Source of the DNA: Cyanobacteria bacterium UBA8803
GTDB lineage: Bacteria > Cyanobacteriota > Cyanobacteriia > Cyanobacteriales > Coleofasciculaceae
Direction of reading: 5' to 3'
Assembly: GCA_003505715.1 (NCBI GenBank)
Contig: DNXU01000348.1
Coordinates: forward strand, 1 to 9,648
DNA length: 9,648 bases
Both the position numbers and the translations under genes were made by a program. Shown piece after piece: positions 6,901-9,648 of the stretch (its first letter is position 1; each line of letters starts with the position of its first letter). The notes under the pieces were generated by a model that searched no databases, had not been told where the DNA came from, and saw only the letters and a list, made by a program, of their open reading frames with translations.

Positions 6901-8945
6901 TCTCCCCTTTCACTTACTTCGGGAACATTATCTAGATTAGCGTCAATCCACATTGGCATTGAGTCAGGCCAAACTGATGTCAAGGCTGTCTCATTGACAA
7001 CTGTTGATGGATCATCAACAATCGGGGCAGGTCGTGGAATGGGCAAATTTGAACCATTAGGACTGTAAACACCTGCTCCTGTAATAACTCGTAAGCCACC
7101 AACCCCATCAAGAGGACTTTGGGGAGCTGTGGCGGCATTTTCCTCCCAGAAGCCATCTCGGTCAGTGTTACCTAAGTCTGACAATTCTGTAATCCGAGTG
7201 GTGCGGGTACGAAGTTTTTTATTGGGGTCATCCCAGGCATCCCAGTTTGTGTCGGGTTTAATGGTTTGTGTTGATTCGCTGCCCACAAAGTTGGTGCCGT
7301 TCCACCACTTCGCTGGGAGCCCGTTACCCAGGAGAAAGCGATCGCCCAGCCGATCTTCTTTACCTTGCCGTTCCTGTTTGTCGGATTCTGTAGCAGGATA
7401 CTGATTTAGGGTTAGGATAAGACCATTATTAGATGTATTGTTATTAGTTGGATCAACTGGATAAATCCAGTTATCCGGGGGGCTTAAAGTTTCAGGATTT
7501 GCAGCCTTCTTTAGTTCAGGTGATGCAGCATTAGCTCCAGTGTCTGCAAAAGGCACCCGGCGTGTCCTAGATTTGAAGTAATTCTCTAAGGCAGTTCGGC
7601 GCTCTTGATTTACTGGTCTGTCTTTGACTTCCTGCGGATCGCTATCTTCTATTGTATTGTTATCGATCCAGTTGGTTACTAAACTGTCAATTCGCGCTGC
7701 ATAGGCTTGACTGTTATAGGCTACTTGGGCAGCTGTATTGCCTGTATTGCTTCCGTCGAGAACAACTCTTGTAGGGGCTTCTGTTGATTTGAATAAATCA
7801 ACTTCAGCAGCTGTCAAAGACTGGGTGAGATTTGATGGGTTACCTTTGACTACATTGCCACCCACCAAAATCTTGCCATTTTCTTCCTGGTAGAAGCAAG
7901 AATTGTGGCTGCTAACCTGATAGAACTCAAGTGGAAAACTTGAATTTGGTGCTCCTGCGAATAGGTTACCATTGGTCATTACCCGACCGTTTAACCGCAG
8001 TCCAGAACCTGGTGTAATCTGTAAGTCATCTTCATAAACTACTGCATTATTACTAAGGGGAACTCTACCCCGGTCTTGCTGATACTCTAAAGCTGAAAAG
8101 CCTCTGTTACCTGTATAATTTTCATAACCCGTAGGCGGTGTAGTCTGACCCGTAATCGGTACTGTTACGGTATAGACATAAAAACTCTTTTTCAGGTTTG
8201 CGCCTGATTTATACCAATCGCTGCTGCCAACTAAGGCAGCAACGTTGCCTGCTGCTGCTGCACAAAAAGCATTAGCAACTGGAGCCTCCATAGGTGGAGT
8301 TCTAGCTTCTAAAGGATTTCTACTTCTGTTGAAATTTCCGGTGTTGTTCCGACTTGGACTGCGGAAGTAAATGCCGTAGAGCGTATAGCTATCAAATAAA
8401 CCGTTATTATCTGTATCAACAGGAAATCTCCAGGCTGTGGTAGAAGTTTCGTCATTATTTAGCAGCGGAGTGTTGCCCTCAATCGTTCCCCCACTATTGT
8501 TAATGTCAAATGCTATTTTGAGACGAGTCTCATCACCAAACGTAAATTGAGGATTAGTTTTAATAACGTTATAAAGAGCTACTTCTGTTGGAGTACCTTG
8601 CGGCAATCTGGGATCATCAAATAATCTATCTATTTTAGCTTTCGCCCGATCGATGGCTGGAGCTGCTGCTGAAATTGATGCTGTACTTGCCCGGTTATTA
8701 CTGGCATTTTTCGCTCGGTCAAAAGAACGAAAGACGATCGCCGTAGTAAGCAGGATCACAACCAGTATCACCATAGTCACCGTGGGCAATACAAAACCAG
8801 CCGCAGAAAAGCGCGACCGATGACCTACTAATATCAAGCTGCGCAGCAGCCAGTTCATCAGCTTTTTGGTGAGAGTCCTAAATAGCTGCAATAGCTGTCG
8901 GTATAAACTTTGAATGGCCTTGACTAGCTTCTTAGCGACTGACAT
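3978..8945 (-). CDS. hpsA: Hormogonium polysaccharide biosynthesis protein HpsA, giant pilin-like protein
   Basis: A 1655-residue protein matching HpsA in size, N-terminus and gene context. Residues 1-49 are a basic amphipathic segment. SAAG^FVLPTV (G50/F51) then resembles a prepilin cleavage site, with a membrane helix of about residues 51-72, but position +5 is Thr55 rather than Glu. The rest (73-1655) should be exported. It holds segments resembling those in PilX-like proteins (LNGRVMTNGNLF about 318-329; INGTILARG about 1002-1010) and EF-hand-like loops at 177-185, 593-601 and 668-676. A duplicated Asn/Gly motif lies at about 1163-1196. There are ten cysteines, the last two in the C-terminal 65 residues, which also contain GRDDLWVETLMCAAA. 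The start has AGGA seven bases upstream. It is the first gene of the run, 15 bases before hpsB. Its biochemical function is unknown to me; the hps locus is required for hormogonium polysaccharide and gliding. A K-type tip subunit is my inference. Confidence 0.9.
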   Translation of the reverse strand: MSVAKKLVKAIQSLYRQLLQLFRTLTKKLMNWLLRSLILVGHRSRFSAAGFVLPTVTMVILVVILLTTAIVFRSFDRAKNASNNRASTASISAAAPAIDRAKAKIDRLFDDPRLPQGTPTEVALYNVIKTNPQFTFGDETRLKIAFDINNSGGTIEGNTPLLNNDETSTTAWRFPVDTDNNGLFDSYTLYGIYFRSPSRNNTGNFNRSRNPLEARTPPMEAPVANAFCAAAAGNVAALVGSSDWYKSGANLKKSFYVYTVTVPITGQTTPPTGYENYTGNRGFSALEYQQDRGRVPLSNNAVVYEDDLQITPGSGLRLNGRVMTNGNLFAGAPNSSFPLEFYQVSSHNSCFYQEENGKILVGGNVVKGNPSNLTQSLTAAEVDLFKSTEAPTRVVLDGSNTGNTAAQVAYNSQAYAARIDSLVTNWIDNNTIEDSDPQEVKDRPVNQERRTALENYFKSRTRRVPFADTGANAASPELKKAANPETLSPPDNWIYPVDPTNNNTSNNGLILTLNQYPATESDKQERQGKEDRLGDRFLLGNGLPAKWWNGTNFVGSESTQTIKPDTNWDAWDDPNKKLRTRTTRITELSDLGNTDRDGFWEENAATAPQSPLDGVGGLRVITGAGVYSPNGSNLPIPRPAPIVDDPSTVVNETALTSVWPDSMPMWIDANLDNVPEVSERGDLVMRATVVYHYEVDPIDRGAATPDTHQAPIACISSYYDHSTAVTAINRDGLPNIALRDTNLPSPTRSLTGLGNVAAGAGGLSHNGVSYPAPDAADTSSGIAAIAPVNGIFPTVAGADNLALGTTATIPDRLAFQANLVFPDGRFVNEELRNALQIDHANRSLAEQAAIDSTVCALKIADGTIAAPDDAVIPHGAIYETAFLDARQLKAIEGNDANPTNYDLGIEQRQPLEIRATVLDLDLLRQTQIAGGTPGPTPEFLLPDSGIIYATRDDGLPDLSNQWTGTAVTTLAEEERALAQRKLQSPVDFQLDPSRRPNGIMLINGTILARGAATPTNTFNLVDPVGAEKGLILATNLPAYVRASKNPINNVQGFNLHQKPDGTVVEEFTDKLVDKTPSWTRNNFYGDRTDQELERNFACRAGDPRINCPAGGGDLWRPATVIADSITLLSNNFRFGFRNEGDYDLRNNTSTRIETLVANPVVGYDLINGNGINSADTVSETVFGFDLNGNGNSSDTAVPEDKITAAAARRLNGFVNNNFVSSRNFTDADYSATGDTAAAGYQGSSYFNNFITPIQRRVTAPEYLMEICTKLPVSQCGSGDWSVEGTGTKASTVLGQVYNSNTHKAGTTNQPAFDSNTADSNPELQRYPRRVAFLRDTQNRLLDSSGNLINTTAQLPVPLGIEDSTNKIKGFPYTTTSSLPNMNTSALPKNGANALWFKTAITRTSPTASPSFTPTNALFIQSSAIGTAQPLLAPVLQIHATTGITASPNSTPGVSGNQAHLTFWMQRATLTIANLIFATGDNPMRTNPGEPNGGLQNFVRLVENWQPNGATQRAQITGSFIQFKKSAYATAPFRHLLNTNAAGVIFGYMQTYNSSTAVNPYYLEPQRDWGFDVGLLSQIPDLFSQRFTTNPVGSPDEFYREVGRDDLWVETLMCAAAADDGLGKSGATYTNFAIPNPDQRPGRCSGATANYPANPT

Positions 8946-9335
8946 GGCAATTTCCTGTCAAACTGGAGAATAGGTGCGATCTTTATACCCGGTATCAATG
9001 CCCTAGCTGCATCAAGCGGGTTGAGCAGGCAATAGTGAAGAGTTTATAAAAAATTCCGGACGAGACTTGGATCTTTCCGTAGTTTGAGACAAAGGTAGCT
9101 CTCAAAAGTTCCCTCTCAAGGAAGATTTATGACCTTGGGCAACCACCTTGATTATAATTAACCCTGACGCGCACGGAAACCAACTACGAGTTAGTGATAA
9201 GCTAACATAGCTCTAGCGTACCCAATTTTGCCAGTAAACCTATCACCCCTCACAAAAATTAAAACCCCAATGCCTGTTTCCCCCTCTTGCAGAAGAGTTT
9301 AAGAGGGGTTGAGGGGGAGCCAAGGCGAAAAATCT
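8946..9335 (-). other. Intergenic leader between rpmB and hpsA, probably holding the hpsA promoter
   Basis: About 390 bases with no credible gene on either strand. On the minus strand the hpsA start is preceded by AGGA seven bases upstream. Two possible -10 elements are visible: TATAAA (8982-8987), about 37 bases before the ATG, and TATAAT (9151-9156), about 205 bases before it. Neither has a good TTGACA-type -35 at the right distance. That would fit use of an alternative sigma factor, as known for hormogonium genes in Nostoc, but it does not prove it. If the distal element is used, the 5' leader would be about 200 bases long. The right part contains the hairpin at 9281-9308 behind rpmB. Confidence 0.4.
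9281..9308 (-). terminator. Stem-loop downstream of rpmB, possible terminator
   Basis: CCCCTCTT (9281-9288) and AAGAGGGG (9301-9308) form a perfect 8-bp stem with a 12-base loop, about 30 bases beyond the rpmB stop on the minus strand. A second pairing, CCCCCTC with GAGGGGG, is possible over the same region. No T-tract follows directly; TTTTAATTTTT comes about 15 bases later (9254-9264). It may therefore be an imperfect terminator, a processing site or simply a dispersed C-rich cyanobacterial repeat. Confidence 0.4.
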
Positions 9336-9572
9336 CTAATAATGATTGAGATTAATCCCAGCTTCCTTAGCCATAGCTTGCAGTCCTTTCTTCTCTAGGG
9401 TTTTAATCGCCTTAGTAGAAAGCCGCAGTCTCACCCAGCGGTTCCCTTGGGGCCACCAAACCCGTTTCCATTGCAGGTTAGCTTGCTGTAGTTTCTTCGT
9501 GCGGCGGTGGGAGTGGGAAATGGCATAGGCGTTGTTGGCCTTTTTACCCGTGAGCTGACATTTGCGCGACAT
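9336..9572 (-). CDS. rpmB: 50S ribosomal protein bL28
   Basis: A 78-residue ribosomal protein bL28, the length usual for cyanobacteria and plastids. It begins [20 protein letters not shown] and continues with the basic [18 protein letters not shown] and the [17 protein letters not shown] segment of the family. It binds 23S rRNA in the large subunit, in the cytoplasm. The four-Cys zinc motif of some bL28 proteins is absent; only C5 is present. GGAG lies seven bases before the ATG. A TATTAT (9603-9608) about 30 bases upstream could be a -10 element, but no -35 was seen. It appears to be transcribed alone, with a 390-base gap to hpsA, so its adjacency to the hps genes is probably incidental. Confidence 0.97.
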   Translation of the reverse strand: MSRKCQLTGKKANNAYAISHSHRRTKKLQQANLQWKRVWWPQGNRWVRLRLSTKAIKTLEKKGLQAMAKEAGINLNHY

Positions 9573-9628
9573 GGGGAATCTCCAGATTGTAGTCCGTTCT
9601 CCATAATATCTTTAATGAGGTTGAGTCG

Positions 9629-9648
9629 CCCCCCTAACCCCCCAACCT
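9629..9648. repeat. C-rich dispersed repeat fragment cut by the window edge
   Basis: Two runs of six C's separated by TAA, followed by AACCT, end the window. This resembles the C-run half of short palindromic repeats common in cyanobacterial intergenic regions, whose other half is a matching G-run. The partner would lie outside the window, so this is tentative. Confidence 0.3.

Noticed and set aside
3751..7404. Several plus-strand open frames of 60-91 codons opposite hpsA and hpsB
   Set aside because: All lie antisense to strongly supported genes and show no protein-like composition or plausible start sites.
9346..9528. A plus-strand open frame opposite rpmB
   Set aside because: It is the antisense shadow of a confidently identified ribosomal protein gene.

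Overview
The window looks like chromosomal DNA from a filamentous cyanobacterium. Five copies of the cyanobacterial palindrome GCGATCGC (HIP1) are present, rpmB encodes a 78-residue bL28 of the cyanobacterial/plastid type, and the main gene cluster matches the hps (hormogonium polysaccharide) locus described in Nostoc punctiforme and other motile filamentous cyanobacteria. The genus cannot be fixed from this sequence; an Oscillatoria/Microcoleus-like or Nostoc-like organism would fit.

Layout, in transcription order (all genes on the minus strand, right to left). At the right edge is rpmB (9336-9572), preceded by a C-rich repeat that runs off the window. A gene-free leader of about 390 bases (8946-9335) follows; it holds a stem-loop behind rpmB and presumably the promoter of the next gene. 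Then comes a tightly spaced run of four genes: hpsA (3978-8945, 1655 aa), hpsB (3243-3962), hpsC (2182-3201) and a FimT/GspH-type pseudopilin (1493-2152), with gaps of 15, 41 and 29 bases. A factor-independent terminator-like hairpin (1403-1431) closes that run. Beyond it is a second, paralogous FimT/GspH-type pseudopilin (710-1300). The last 700 bases contain two inverted copies of a MITE-like repeat and, at the left edge, what looks like a broken small gene.

How the genes may work together. All five cluster proteins carry a prepilin-type N-terminus (Gly^Phe processing site followed by a hydrophobic helix). By family resemblance they supply the minor-pseudopilin roles of a type II secretion or type IV pilus tip: two H-like (FimT), one I-like (HpsB), one J-like (HpsC) and, by my inference, one K/PilX-like giant (HpsA), which lacks the usual Glu+5. 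No ATPase, platform protein, secretin, prepilin peptidase or glycosyltransferase is encoded here. The set would therefore have to work with type IV pilus and polysaccharide genes encoded elsewhere. In Nostoc punctiforme, hps genes are needed for secretion of the motility polysaccharide of hormogonia; that function is carried over here by homology only.

The points most worth a second look are HpsA as a possible giant tip subunit, the DxDxDG-like (possibly calcium-binding) loops in HpsA, HpsB and HpsC, the two FimT paralogs with an identical 27-residue C-terminal Cys-Cys span separated by a terminator, and the inverted MITE-like pair behind the cluster.
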